A DNA stretch of 9,751 bases from Spirochaetota bacterium (GCA_003641675.1 QNBI01000041.1:1-9751), one strand, 5' to 3'; shown: positions 1 through 7,703, numbered from the stretch's first letter. Notes: a model not told the origin generated them from the sequence alone. Numbers and translations: made by a program.

Positions 1-1
1 A

Positions 2-835
2 AACCTTAAATGGATTCCTCCGGAGATACGCGAAGGGTTCGGAGAAATCGAGGCTTCCGAAAACAATGCACTTCCTGCGCTTGTAGAAATCAATGATATA
101 CGCGGGATGGTACATGCGCATTCTACATACTCGGATGGCTCTTCCGGTATTAAAGAGCTTGCAGAGGCCTGCGTGAAATTGGGTTATTCGTACCTCTGCT
201 TAAGCGACCATTCGCGTTCCGCATTTTACGCAGGGGGTCTTTCGGAAATGGATATTTTAAGACAGATAGAGGAAATAAGAGGAATAAATCTTGAATTTTC
301 TCCCTTTAAAATTTTCTGCGGTATAGAATCCGATATTCTGCCAAATGGGGATCTCGATTACAGCAATGAAATACTGGGTAAACTGGACTTTGTTATAGGG
401 TCTATTCATTCCAGGCTGAACATGCGGGAAAAGGAGGCAACGGAAAGACTTCTCCGGGCAATAAACAATCCCAATCTAACTATCCTGGGACATATTTCTG
501 GAAGGCTTCTGCTCTCCAGAGAGGGATATCCTTACAACGAGGAAGAAATATTAACCGCAATAAAAGATAATGAGGTTGTCCTTGAGCATAACTGTAATCC
601 GCACAGGCTGGACCCGGACTGGGAAGTTTTAAAACGGGCTAGAGAGAGAGGCATACTAATATCCCTGAATACGGACGCGCACTCAATTGAAGGTTTTTCG
701 GATATTCGATACGGTGTAAAAATGGCGAAAAAGGCATGGCTTGGCCGTACAGATATTTTAAACTGTAAAGATACGGAGGCGATAGATGAATTTTTCAGAG
801 GAAGAAAGAAGAGAAAGGGCATTAAAGATATTTGA
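2..835 (+). CDS. polX: DNA polymerase X family protein, C-terminal PHP phosphoesterase domain (5' truncated by window)
   Basis: The frame is open from base 2, so the N-terminal polymerase part lies outside the window and 277 residues remain. Bacterial PolX enzymes are gap-filling repair polymerases whose C-terminal PHP domain is a metal (Mn)-dependent 3'-5' exonuclease. Counting from base 2, residues 5-35 read like the PolX linker (WIPPEIREG...ALPALVEINDIRG) that precedes the PHP domain. PHP metal-site motifs follow in order: HAHSTYSDG at 38-46, SDHS near 68, GIESDIL near 107, SIHS near 135, GHISGR near 163, EHNCNPHRLD near 195 and NTDAH near 223. The Met at 107 lies just before the first metal histidine, inside the domain, so it is not the start. 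The gene overlaps nth by 50 bp, a repair-linked arrangement. A stand-alone PHP enzyme is less likely because of the linker sequence. Confidence 0.88.
   Translation, partial: NLKWIPPEIREGFGEIEASENNALPALVEINDIRGMVHAHSTYSDGSSGIKELAEACVKLGYSYLCLSDHSRSAFYAGGLSEMDILRQIEEIRGINLEFSPFKIFCGIESDILPNGDLDYSNEILGKLDFVIGSIHSRLNMREKEATERLLRAINNPNLTILGHISGRLLLSREGYPYNEEEILTAIKDNEVVLEHNCNPHRLDPDWEVLKRARERGILISLNTDAHSIEGFSDIRYGVKMAKKAWLGRTDILNCKDTEAIDEFFRGRKKRKGIKDI
775..779 (+). promoter_or_regulatory. Shine-Dalgarno site of nth
   Basis: GGAGG lies 6 nt upstream of the ATG at 786, inside the polX coding sequence. It fixes the nth start within polX and makes a 50-bp gene overlap credible. Confidence 0.8.
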
Positions 836-1445
836 GATTCTTAAGTCCGAATATCCCAATGCCAGGTGCCTTTTAGATTATAAAAATCCCTTCGAACTTT
901 TAGTTGCAACGATTCTCGCTGCTCAATGTACGGACGAACGGGTTAATATGGCAACAGTTAATCTTTTTAAAGAATATCCGAATCCGGAGAGTATGGCCGA
1001 GGCAGAGAGGGAGAAGCTGGAAGCCTTAATCCGCTCTACCGGTTTTTACAGAAACAAAGCAAAAAGTCTTATAAATGTTTCTAAGGCACTGGTTGAAAGG
1101 TACAGCGGGAAACTACCGGAAACAGTAGAGGAATTGGCCTCTCTACCGGGCGTGGGCAGGAAAACAGGAAACGTTGTCGCTGGCAACTGTTTCGGAAAAC
1201 CGGCTATTATTGTAGATACACATGTAAAACGTGTTGCTTTGCGGCTTGGACTTTGCAGGGAAACTCAGCCGGATAAAATAGAAAGGGAGTTAAAAAAGCT
1301 CATCCTCGAAAAAGATGAAACGCATTTCTCGTATGTGCTTAACTTTCACGGAAGATATGTATGTAAAGCGCGGAAACCTTCGTGTGGGACATGTCCGGTT
1401 AAAGATTTATGTCCTTCTTCTGAAACAGGCGGGCAAATTCTTTAA
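786..1445 (+). CDS. nth: Endonuclease III (DNA glycosylase/AP lyase)
   Basis: This is a 219-aa protein of normal Nth length. Nth removes oxidised pyrimidines and cleaves the abasic site by beta-elimination in base excision repair. The helix-hairpin-helix LPGVGRKTGN spans residues 120-129, with K126 as the Schiff-base lysine. D144 in IIVDTHVKR is the catalytic aspartate. The C-terminus holds the [4Fe-4S] ligands C193-x6-C200-x2-C203-x5-C209, the classical Nth spacing. MutY is excluded by size and by the catalytic lysine. The ATG is preceded by GGAGG at 6 nt and lies inside polX, so the two repair genes are probably co-transcribed. The 3' end overlaps the convergent NUDIX gene by 47 bp, so a conventional intergenic terminator cannot exist here. 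Confidence 0.96.
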   Translation: MNFSEEERRERALKIFEILKSEYPNARCLLDYKNPFELLVATILAAQCTDERVNMATVNLFKEYPNPESMAEAEREKLEALIRSTGFYRNKAKSLINVSKALVERYSGKLPETVEELASLPGVGRKTGNVVAGNCFGKPAIIVDTHVKRVALRLGLCRETQPDKIERELKKLILEKDETHFSYVLNFHGRYVCKARKPSCGTCPVKDLCPSSETGGQIL

Positions 1446-1944
1446 TTGCTCTTTTATTTCCTCTAAATGCTAAGTTTTCGGGTAAAGATTCTATTGAAAA
1501 CCACTGAGATTCTGTTATGTCGTCCTCTGCTTTTAATTCTGTGTTTTCATCAATGGTGCATATATAGTACAGGCATAGTGTATAATTTGCCTCTTCGGGA
1601 ATATCATCTCTGGGATATCTGTCAACAACGGCAAAGAATAGTTTCCGGGAGAGTAGTTGTACACCTAATTCTTCCATTATTTCACGTTTAAGACCATCTT
1701 CCGGCTGTTCCCCGTTTTTTAAAAAGCCGCCCGGTATATCCCAGTAGCTCTTGTAAGGGTCTATGCCTCTTTTGGTAAGCAGTATCTCCGGAGAACCGCC
1801 GCTGCTCTGTTTCCTTACTATAAATGCTCCGGCGGTGGGCTTAGAAGTCTGATAAAAATGATATCCGCATTCTGTACATACCATAAGTTCATTGTTCCAT
1901 TTTCTTATTTTTGCACCGCAGACGGGACAGTAGGAGTAATGCAT
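1399..1944 (-). CDS. NUDIX hydrolase with N-terminal zinc ribbon
   Basis: This is a 181-aa cytoplasmic protein. A zinc ribbon at the N-terminus (C6-x2-C9, C23-x2-C26) precedes a NUDIX fold. The NUDIX box is complete: G73-x5-E79-x7-R87-E88-I89-M90-E91-E92-L93-G94-V95, with E91/E92 as the expected Mg2+ ligands. NUDIX enzymes cleave nucleoside diphosphates linked to another moiety. This architecture resembles the Nudix_N_2 group, often annotated as ADP-ribose or NAD-related pyrophosphatases. The NudC signature SQPWPFPxS is absent after the box, so NADH pyrophosphatase is not supported and the substrate is unknown. It is the last gene of the minus-strand unit. Its ATG lies 2 nt after the upstream TAG stop, with no good Shine-Dalgarno, which suggests translational coupling. 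Confidence 0.93.
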   Translation of the reverse strand: MHYSYCPVCGAKIRKWNNELMVCTECGYHFYQTSKPTAGAFIVRKQSSGGSPEILLTKRGIDPYKSYWDIPGGFLKNGEQPEDGLKREIMEELGVQLLSRKLFFAVVDRYPRDDIPEEANYTLCLYYICTIDENTELKAEDDITESQWFSIESLPENLAFRGNKRAIKEFARLFQKKDINL

Positions 1945-1946
1945 TA

Positions 1947-2342
1947 CTATTTTTTCTTATTTTCTTTCTTAATGAGTTCGTCTCTGATCTTTTGTGCGAG
2001 AATCTTGGGCGCCACCGGCCAGTCTTTTTTCCCTTGAGTTGCGTATTTGTTTAAAAGTTCGTTAAAGAGTTTTATAGCTGTTTTATCTTTTCCCATCTTA
2101 TGGTAGAGGAAGGCAATTTCATAGGATGCCCATAAATTTTTTTCAAAATTATCCGGGAACCTCTTTTGAAATGTCCTGTAGTATTCCATGGACAGGGTGT
2201 AATTACCATTTTCCGAGGCATCCTGAGCTTTCTGAAAAAACTCTGCAGGAGACAAATTCGGCGGGATATCTTTAACTGTTGTCTGGCATGAAATTAGCAC
2301 AATAACAAGTATAACTAAAACGTAAATAGATATTTTTTTCAT
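1947..2342 (-). CDS. Small TPR-like lipoprotein (131 aa)
   Basis: The N-terminus is a lipoprotein signal: MKK, a hydrophobic run at residues 4-17, then the lipobox L16-I17-S18-C19. The protein is therefore predicted to be exported and lipidated at C19. The mature part is short. Residues ~32-65 and ~70-102 look like two helix-turn-helix units of TPR type (EYYRTFQKRFPDN, then AIKLFNELLNKY), resembling fragments of BamD/YbgF-like scaffolds. The C-terminus is lysine-rich. It starts through a TAATG stop-start overlap with the Cys-rich gene, and no nearby Shine-Dalgarno is evident, so coupling is likely. The mature N-terminus CQTT resembles CKTT of the 574-aa lipoprotein two genes upstream. Partner and function are unknown; a scaffold role at a membrane is inference. 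Confidence 0.85.
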   Translation of the reverse strand: MKKISIYVLVILVIVLISCQTTVKDIPPNLSPAEFFQKAQDASENGNYTLSMEYYRTFQKRFPDNFEKNLWASYEIAFLYHKMGKDKTAIKLFNELLNKYATQGKKDWPVAPKILAQKIRDELIKKENKKK

Positions 2343-2629
2343 TAGTAGCTGTATATCTCATCCTTTATGGGAAGGTTCTTCTTAAGTTCCTTTAAGAAGG
2401 TTTTTGTATCACCCATAGGTTCGTACGCATCGCAGTGATTTATCGTTCTGCGTGCAACAGTAAAGTATTTATAGACCTTCTCCTCTCCCAATTTCTTTTT
2501 CCATTTTCCGGCATCGCACTTTACTCTTAAGTAATACTGGTTGCCGTTACCGGCTGGAATACGAACAAGTTTACAATGTATACAGTTTGCACAGTAAATC
2601 TTTTCCCCATTACTGGTGTCGTTATCCAT
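2342..2629 (-). CDS. Conserved-looking Cys-rich small protein (95 aa; probable metal binder)
   Basis: I do not recognise a named family. The ATG at 2629 is preferred because AGGAAG (2640-2635) sits 5 nt upstream of it. A longer version from the ATG at 2659 (105 aa) has no Shine-Dalgarno and adds an unremarkable 10 residues. In the 95-aa numbering, cysteines form C13-x2-C16-x2-C19 (CANCIHC), with C38 (VKCDAGKW) and C66 (NHCDAYEP) further on. This pattern could ligate zinc or an iron-sulfur cluster. The middle is very basic (KWKKKLGEEK), and there is no signal peptide or membrane segment, so it is predicted cytoplasmic. It lies between two lipoprotein genes and overlaps the next by 1 bp. I have a faint impression of similar proteins in spirochaetes but cannot verify it. 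Confidence 0.82.
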   Translation of the reverse strand: MDNDTSNGEKIYCANCIHCKLVRIPAGNGNQYYLRVKCDAGKWKKKLGEEKVYKYFTVARRTINHCDAYEPMGDTKTFLKELKKNLPIKDEIYSY

Positions 2630-2634
2630 AGATA

Positions 2635-2640
2635 CTTCCT
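2635..2640 (-). promoter_or_regulatory. Shine-Dalgarno site deciding the start of the Cys-rich gene
   Basis: On the minus strand AGGAAG (within AAAGGAAG) lies 5 nt before the ATG at 2629. The alternative ATG at 2659 has nothing comparable, so this site favours the 95-aa form. Confidence 0.6.
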
Positions 2641-2683
2641 TTACTGCTATGTTATTCATACTATCATAATCGACTTATCAGTG

Positions 2684-4408
2684 TCAATAGTTTAATTGTT
2701 TCATGCCCTGGTCAAATGCTCCGCTATAGAGGTCCATGACCTGTTTAAGCTGAATTTTTAGGCCGGGGTTGTTGGGATCAAGTTGAACTGCATGTTTTAA
2801 ATAAAGACCGGCTCTCCTGTACATGTGCAGGTTGGAATACAGTTGAGAAATCTTAATAATGGCCTTAAGGTTGTCCGGATACAGCATTATGGCTTTTCTT
2901 AATGCGGTAAGGGCTTCATTTTTATCCGATTTTTCTATAATCTTGGCTTTGTACAGATAGAGATCACTCTTTACAAACCTGCTCCGGATTTTCGGCAGGT
3001 TTTCCGTTATAAGTTTTAAAGCCTCTTTCATTTTTCCGCTGGTGTAGAGCTGTTCTATATAAAAACCCGTATATTCTTCGTCCGTACCGAGTTTGTATAG
3101 TTTTTCCGCATACGTAAGGGCCTGGCCGGTATCACCTAAGTTTTTAAATACCGTATATGCAAGTTTTAAGTCTTCTTCGCTGCTGGACTGTTCAAGTATC
3201 TGCGAAAGGTAAATGGCACCCTGTATCCATCTCTTCATGGAAATACTGTTCTGTAAAAGCATTCTTAAAGTAGAAATTCTTCCAGGCTGCAGTTCCAGAG
3301 CATTGTTGAGTTCTTTAAGCCCTTCATTGTCTTTGCCTGCTTCAAGTAGAATACGGCCTTTAAGTTCCGGAAAAGAGGGGTCTTTGGGATAAGCTTTTTC
3401 GCCGCTGTTAAGAATATCAAGTGAACCGGTTAAGTTGTTTTCGTTGTAGAAGATAATTTCACCCTTGGCGAGAAGCGCATCTCTCTGTTCCGGGGCAAAT
3501 TTAAGTGCCAAATTATACATTCTTAACGCCTGCTGCCACTTGCCGGAGGCTTTTAGGATTTTGGCTCTTAAAAGGACTAAATCCTCGCGTTTCGGCTTTA
3601 ACAGCAGTGCATTTGCAGAGGAAGCCTCCGCCTTGCCGTACTCTTTAAGACTATAGTATGCTTCTGCAAGCATTTTTTGGACGTCCGCATTGGGAGGTAT
3701 TATCGAAGCCGCAATTTCAAGGAGTTTCGAGCCCTCTATAAAGTTTTTATTTTTACCTTTTCCGTTAATGTAGAGTTGAGCGAGCCTAATCTCTGCAGGA
3801 TAAAAGTTCCTGTCAGTTTTAATGCTCTTTTTTAAATTGTTTATTTCGTTATCTGTGTTTTTTAATGCTTCCTCTGTTAAGGCAAGCAGATAGTAGGGAA
3901 TAGGAGCATCCGGATTAATATCTATAGCGGATACAAGAGATTTTTTAAGTTCTTCAAGGTAGCTTTTATCTATTTTAGATTGATGCTTGCCTGCCATAAC
4001 CATTCCGGGCAGCATGAGATTAAAATAGTCAGTTGAAGCTTCAAGGGGGATAGCTTTTCCGACGATGCCAAAATATCTTCTGTATGTACCGCTGTACTCT
4101 ATAGTATCGATAGGGGGAAATTTGCTTTTAAGCTCGGGATAAATGAGCTTATAGATTTCTCTGGAGAGATAAGCTATCTCCGCACCTTTAGGGTCCTTTA
4201 GTAGATTCTCGTCTTTTAGTTTCTTAACGGCCTCTATAATAGATTCATAGCTTCCTTTTTTTAAGAGTTTTTCTGCCTCTGTAATAGCAGGGTTAACCGG
4301 TTTAACAGGCTGTTTCACTTCTTCGGTTTTTATTTCTTTAGGGGTGGTTTTGCACCCTGCAAAGATAAGGCTCAGCAGCACTATAAAAATATGGATTCTA
4401 TTCTTCAT
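2684..4408 (-). CDS. TPR-repeat lipoprotein (574 aa)
   Basis: MKNR plus a hydrophobic stretch at residues 5-17 ends in the lipobox F16-A17-G18-C19. The protein is predicted to be exported and lipid-anchored; Phe at -3 is a relaxed lipobox of the kind tolerated in spirochaetes. After a charged Lys/Glu/Pro linker (20-42), most of residues ~165-550 is tetratricopeptide-like. Roughly ten repeats are recognisable by A/G-Y-A-P spacing, for example ~241-274, 275-308, 309-342, 345-378, 481-512 and 513-546. TPR arrays hold protein partners, and no catalytic motif is visible. The ATG lies inside the 3' end of the glycosidase-like gene (11-bp overlap) and has its own GGGAG 7 nt upstream. Co-expression with that secreted protein makes a physical or functional link plausible, but this is inference. 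Confidence 0.93.
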   Translation of the reverse strand: MKNRIHIFIVLLSLIFAGCKTTPKEIKTEEVKQPVKPVNPAITEAEKLLKKGSYESIIEAVKKLKDENLLKDPKGAEIAYLSREIYKLIYPELKSKFPPIDTIEYSGTYRRYFGIVGKAIPLEASTDYFNLMLPGMVMAGKHQSKIDKSYLEELKKSLVSAIDINPDAPIPYYLLALTEEALKNTDNEINNLKKSIKTDRNFYPAEIRLAQLYINGKGKNKNFIEGSKLLEIAASIIPPNADVQKMLAEAYYSLKEYGKAEASSANALLLKPKREDLVLLRAKILKASGKWQQALRMYNLALKFAPEQRDALLAKGEIIFYNENNLTGSLDILNSGEKAYPKDPSFPELKGRILLEAGKDNEGLKELNNALELQPGRISTLRMLLQNSISMKRWIQGAIYLSQILEQSSSEEDLKLAYTVFKNLGDTGQALTYAEKLYKLGTDEEYTGFYIEQLYTSGKMKEALKLITENLPKIRSRFVKSDLYLYKAKIIEKSDKNEALTALRKAIMLYPDNLKAIIKISQLYSNLHMYRRAGLYLKHAVQLDPNNPGLKIQLKQVMDLYSGAFDQGMKQLNY

Positions 4409-6425
4409 TTTTTTTCTCCCTGTTTATTATTGGCTGCAGGGACATTGTAACCATATAGTATTTATTGGAAGCATTCCAGAGGGTAAACCCGGAAGCGGAT
4501 GCCTGCATTGCCCCTTTTAACTGAGAAGTTAAATAGTCTGAATACTCCGCAGTTGTCATGTTAAGTTCCGAACCAATTAAAAAAGCCTGCACGAAAGGCC
4601 GGACAAGCGCCCTGTTGTTCGTAATAATTTTTGCCCTTCTCGTTCCCTCTTCGTATATGGTATATGCCCTCTCCAGGTAATTCTTATCCTGCAGAAAATC
4701 GGGAGGGAAGTGTGAAGGATAAAACATAGGGCAGACTACATCGGCGTATTGCGATACCATTTCGATGCTCTGTCCTATCCAGTTTCCCATTCTGTACCAT
4801 GCGTTAAACCCGTACAGGTCGGCGCTTATAGGAATATGTATGGCTTTGCGTGCCATTGTAAGAAAGGATTCTATGGCATCTATCTTTGTCATCCCGGGCT
4901 TCTTAAATCGATACCGAATTTTAGAGAGGTTGCCGTCCGAAGGGAAACGTATGTAGTCAAACTGAATTTCATCCACCCCCCTTTCCTGGAGCTCTCTGGC
5001 AATCGAAATATTGTACCGCCATACAAATTCCGAAAAAGGATCCACCCAGTATTCTCTCTGGTACAGCTTTGTTCCGCCTGTTTCAGAATTTTTAACCTGT
5101 TTAATGTAACGCCATGGTTCATCGGCTTCTCTGTCCCATACGGAATATTTATAATTTTCATATTTGAAAAGCTGCTGATCTTTAAAGACAACTATCCGTG
5201 CAATAACGTATAACCCGTTTTCATGAGCTTTCTTAAGCACTTTGTCCAGATTGAACCATCTTTTTACAGCATGCATCTGGCCGGGAATCCTAAGGCCGGA
5301 GTTGTAGGTTAGCCAGCCGTAATCGTCCTTGCAGTCAATTACAAAAGAATTAAGGTTGTGTTTCTTGAGAAAATTAATATGATCATTCAGATATTTACCG
5401 TTAGCCCGGTGAGCGGAAATATAGATACCGTACTTATTAGAAGCGAGTTTCTTCCGTTCATCTTTCATAATTTCATTTCTATACTGATCTGTTTTTTCGC
5501 TTTTAACTGCAGTGCCCGTTATCCAGGTTCCTCTGTCCGGAAGATAGAGCAGAGAATCTTTCTTAAAGTCCGCCTTTACGACCCAAATGCCGGTGCCAAT
5601 ATTATCCGCTTTTGTAATTCCGATATCTGAAAGCACCTCATTTCCCGGAATCGCAATTTCTGAAATTTTACCGGTTTTCCTGTGCAGCTCATAAAGAATT
5701 CCGCTAAATCTGCTTGCAAAGTATATAATATTCGGATTGCCGGGAACGTAGGAAAGGCCTGAAATTTCTTCATAAAAACCGGATCCCTTATATAGGAATT
5801 TCAAATCCGGTGAGGGGTTGGTCCATGTTAAACCTCTGTCTGCGGTTTCAAAAAAACCATTAAAGGAAGTACCTACAAGAATAGCGTCTCTGTTGTCGGA
5901 GGAAAGAGCGGAAGCGGTAAAGTACGAACTTGTCCTTAAGGGTTTGCCTACCGGGATTTGCTCCCATGAAAGTCCGTAGTTTTCTGTCAGGTAAATGCCG
6001 TTTCTTGTGGTCAATACAACTCTCTGCTCCTTAAGAGGATCTATCCCTATCGATGTAAAGCTGCGCATGTGTAAATTTTTAAAAGGGTAAATTACTTTTT
6101 TAGGCAGACCTTTATCGCGTTTTTCCCACGTTTTGCCCATGTCGAATGATATTAAAAAACCTTCGCTATCGGAAAGGCCGTATAAAATACCGTTGTGCAG
6201 AGGTATAACCTTATAAGGGCGGAATTTTTCCAGCTGCTTTCCGGCTGGAATATATGCGTCTCTTTTTACAGGAACCGTACTAACAGGATTCTGCATAACC
6301 TCGGAAGTATTTTTTCCTGTTGTCTCTGTTTTCTTGCCGTTCTGTGCTGCAACTAATGTAAAGATAGCAAGAAATGAGAGAATAACTGTAAATACGGCAA
6401 TTAATACTTTTGTTGATTTTCTCAT
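4398..6425 (-). CDS. Secreted Asp-box/propeller-like protein fused to a DUF4015 putative glycosyl hydrolase domain
   Basis: This is a 675-aa exported protein. A Sec signal or membrane anchor covers residues ~7-26, with a possible cleavage V25-A26-A27|Q28. After a low-complexity linker (~28-56), residues ~65-300 carry BNR/Asp-box repeats (S/T-x-D-x-G-x-T-W): S93-F-D-M-G-K-T-W100, T147-E-N-Y-G-L-S-W154 and T194-A-D-R-G-L-T-W201. A degenerate copy lies near 296-301. This is typical of a sortilin/sialidase-like beta-propeller. Residues ~331-660 match the putative glycosyl hydrolase family DUF4015 (PF13200 as I recall), a TIM-barrel-like domain. Its motifs are VIDCKDDYG 362-370, IARIVVFKD 408-416, WVDPF 460-464, [11 protein letters not shown] 485-495, SADLYG 534-539, IGQ 550-552 and PMFYPSH 566-572. 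Acidic residues in these motifs, such as D490 and D536, are catalytic candidates by inference. The substrate is unknown; an envelope or extracellular polysaccharide is likely. The start overlaps the icd stop by 4 bp (ATGA), which implies coupling. Confidence 0.92.
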   Translation of the reverse strand: MRKSTKVLIAVFTVILSFLAIFTLVAAQNGKKTETTGKNTSEVMQNPVSTVPVKRDAYIPAGKQLEKFRPYKVIPLHNGILYGLSDSEGFLISFDMGKTWEKRDKGLPKKVIYPFKNLHMRSFTSIGIDPLKEQRVVLTTRNGIYLTENYGLSWEQIPVGKPLRTSSYFTASALSSDNRDAILVGTSFNGFFETADRGLTWTNPSPDLKFLYKGSGFYEEISGLSYVPGNPNIIYFASRFSGILYELHRKTGKISEIAIPGNEVLSDIGITKADNIGTGIWVVKADFKKDSLLYLPDRGTWITGTAVKSEKTDQYRNEIMKDERKKLASNKYGIYISAHRANGKYLNDHINFLKKHNLNSFVIDCKDDYGWLTYNSGLRIPGQMHAVKRWFNLDKVLKKAHENGLYVIARIVVFKDQQLFKYENYKYSVWDREADEPWRYIKQVKNSETGGTKLYQREYWVDPFSEFVWRYNISIARELQERGVDEIQFDYIRFPSDGNLSKIRYRFKKPGMTKIDAIESFLTMARKAIHIPISADLYGFNAWYRMGNWIGQSIEMVSQYADVVCPMFYPSHFPPDFLQDKNYLERAYTIYEEGTRRAKIITNNRALVRPFVQAFLIGSELNMTTAEYSDYLTSQLKGAMQASASGFTLWNASNKYYMVTMSLQPIINREKKNEE
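4416..4420 (-). promoter_or_regulatory. Shine-Dalgarno site of the 574-aa TPR lipoprotein gene
   Basis: GGGAG on the minus strand, followed by seven A residues before the ATG at 4408. It lies within the last codons of the upstream gene and supports the overlapping start. Confidence 0.7.
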
Positions 6426-7639
6426 TCGTATATTTGCATATTAGCAATCATTTTTTCTGCAAATTCAAACGTTGACACCTTGGTTGCATTGTGCATAAGG
6501 CGTGCAAAATCATAGGTAACGTAGTGCTGTGCAATGGTTTTTGTAAGACTTTTGTCAATCATACCAGCCGCTTCTTTCCAGCCTATGTATTCGAGCATCA
6601 TTTCGCCGGATAGTATAAGGGAGCCGGGATTAACAACATTTTTTCCAGCATACTTTGGCGCTGTGCCGTGTGTTGCTTCGAAAATAGCATGGCCTGTCTC
6701 AAAGTTTATATTAGCCCCCGGAGCGATACCCATTCCTCCGATCTGGGCTGCAAGCGCATCGGAGATATAATCTCCGTTTAGATTTGTTGTTGCAACCACA
6801 TCAAATTCTGCTGATCTTGTGAGAATCTGCTGAAGAAAGATATCGGCAATAGTATCCTTAATTATTATTCTGTTTTCTGCTTTTCCCTCTGCGGCCTCCT
6901 TCAGTGTAGCGGTTCTATCCCCGAATTCACGTTTTGCCAGTTCATATCCCCATTTAAGGAAAGCACCTTCGGTAAATTTCTGGATATTGCCTTTGTGGAC
7001 AAGGGTAACGCTTTTTCTGTTGTATTTAATTGCATATTCAATTGCAGCTCTAATGAGACGTTCAGATGCGGATTTACTTATAGGTTTTATTCCTATTCCT
7101 GAATCTTCTCTTATATCCCAACCGAAATTATCCTTTAAAAATTTCATTAATCTTCGTGCTTCATCGGAACCTTCTTTTACTTCCAGTCCCGCATAAACGT
7201 CCTCTGTATTTTCACGGAATATAACGGCATCTATTAACTGGGGTTTTTTTACCGGAGAGGGCACTCCCTCGTAGTATTTTACAGGTCTTAAGCAGACGTA
7301 TAAATTAAGCTTCTGCCGCAGGGCAACATTTAAGCTTTTATAGCCTCCCCCAATCGGAGTAGTTAAAGGCCCTTTTATCCCTACAAGATACTCGCGGAAG
7401 GCTTCCTCTGTTTCCTTGGGAAGCCATTGTCCTGTTTTCTTATATGCTTTTTCACCGGCATATATTTCCTTCCACTCGATCTCTCTTGAACCACTGTAGG
7501 CTTTTTCCACTGCTGCGTTCATGACTTTAACAGCGGCTTTCCATATATCGGGGCCTGTACCGTCGCCTTCTATAAAGGGAATAATAGGGTCCGAAGGAAC
7601 CTTAAATCCGTCTTTTGATTTTGTTATTTTATGTCCCAA
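6422..7639 (-). CDS. icd: Isocitrate dehydrogenase, NADP-dependent (TTG start)
   Basis: This TCA-cycle enzyme oxidises isocitrate to 2-oxoglutarate with NADPH formation. I chose the TTG at 7639, giving 405 aa. GGAGG sits 7 nt upstream, and the N-terminus ([10 protein letters not shown]...[10 protein letters not shown]) then matches the E. coli length. The in-frame ATG at 7690 would add 17 unmatched residues and lies inside the predicted promoter. In 405-aa numbering the substrate site has S102 and N104 ([13 protein letters not shown]), R108, R118, R142 and K216. D290 and D294 (NLNGDYISD) are metal ligands. K329-Y330 in HGTAPKYAG, with Y376 and R380 in TYDFARLM, correspond to the E. coli NADP-specificity residues. 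S102 aligns with the E. coli regulatory phosphoserine, but no AceK-like gene is in the window. It is first in the minus-strand unit. Confidence 0.96.
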   Translation of the reverse strand: MGHKITKSKDGFKVPSDPIIPFIEGDGTGPDIWKAAVKVMNAAVEKAYSGSREIEWKEIYAGEKAYKKTGQWLPKETEEAFREYLVGIKGPLTTPIGGGYKSLNVALRQKLNLYVCLRPVKYYEGVPSPVKKPQLIDAVIFRENTEDVYAGLEVKEGSDEARRLMKFLKDNFGWDIREDSGIGIKPISKSASERLIRAAIEYAIKYNRKSVTLVHKGNIQKFTEGAFLKWGYELAKREFGDRTATLKEAAEGKAENRIIIKDTIADIFLQQILTRSAEFDVVATTNLNGDYISDALAAQIGGMGIAPGANINFETGHAIFEATHGTAPKYAGKNVVNPGSLILSGEMMLEYIGWKEAAGMIDKSLTKTIAQHYVTYDFARLMHNATKVSTFEFAEKMIANMQIYE

Positions 7640-7646
7640 ATAATTT

Positions 7647-7651
7647 CCTCC
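7647..7651 (-). promoter_or_regulatory. Shine-Dalgarno site of icd
   Basis: GGAGG on the minus strand, 7 nt before the TTG at 7639. No comparable site precedes the upstream in-frame ATGs at 7690 and 7684, so it decides the start. Confidence 0.8.
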
Positions 7652-7674
7652 AAAACATGTTTTATAATACTGTA

Positions 7675-7703
7675 AGTCTACCATATACATACTATCTTGC
7701 CAA
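7675..7703 (-). promoter_or_regulatory. Predicted sigma70-type extended -10 promoter of icd and the minus-strand unit
   Basis: On the minus strand TTGGCA (7703-7698, -35) is separated by 17 nt from TAGACT (7680-7675, -10). TGG directly before the -10 gives the extended TGn motif. Transcription would begin near 7668, leaving a leader of about 29 nt that contains the icd GGAGG site. This fits the TTG start well. The -35 has 5 of 6 consensus bases and the -10 has 4 of 6. Confidence 0.6.

Noticed and set aside
107..835. Stand-alone 242-aa PHP protein starting at the ATG at 107
   Set aside because: The frame is open to the window edge, and the 35 residues before this Met match the PolX linker. 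The Met is immediately before the first metal-binding histidine, so it is internal.
1387..1396. Palindrome GGACATGTCC near the nth/NUDIX overlap as a terminator
   Set aside because: It is a perfect 10-bp palindrome but has no loop and no U-tract; it encodes part of the nth iron-sulfur motif.
1467..1691. 74-aa plus-strand frame just after nth
   Set aside because: It is antisense to the NUDIX box region, and the opposite strand carries a complete family signature.
1399..1944. NudC (NADH pyrophosphatase) identity for the NUDIX gene
   Set aside because: The zinc ribbon and NUDIX box are present, but the SQPWPFPxS signature is missing and the protein is shorter than NudC.
4406..4415. Run of A residues at the start of the 574-aa lipoprotein gene as a slippage or phase-variation tract
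   Set aside because: The 8-A run lies between the Shine-Dalgarno and the ATG and is short; such runs are ordinary in AT-rich ribosome-binding regions. It does overlap the 3' end of the upstream gene, but a shift would change only its last few residues.
4749..5213. 154-aa open frame on the plus strand
   Set aside because: It lies wholly antisense to the conserved DUF4015 domain and has no recognisable motif or ribosome site, so it is a shadow frame.
7663..7668. Perfect TATAAT on the plus strand as the main promoter of the 350-aa lipoprotein gene
   Set aside because: No acceptable -35 lies 16-18 nt upstream and the TGn motif is out of register, so it is kept only as an alternative.
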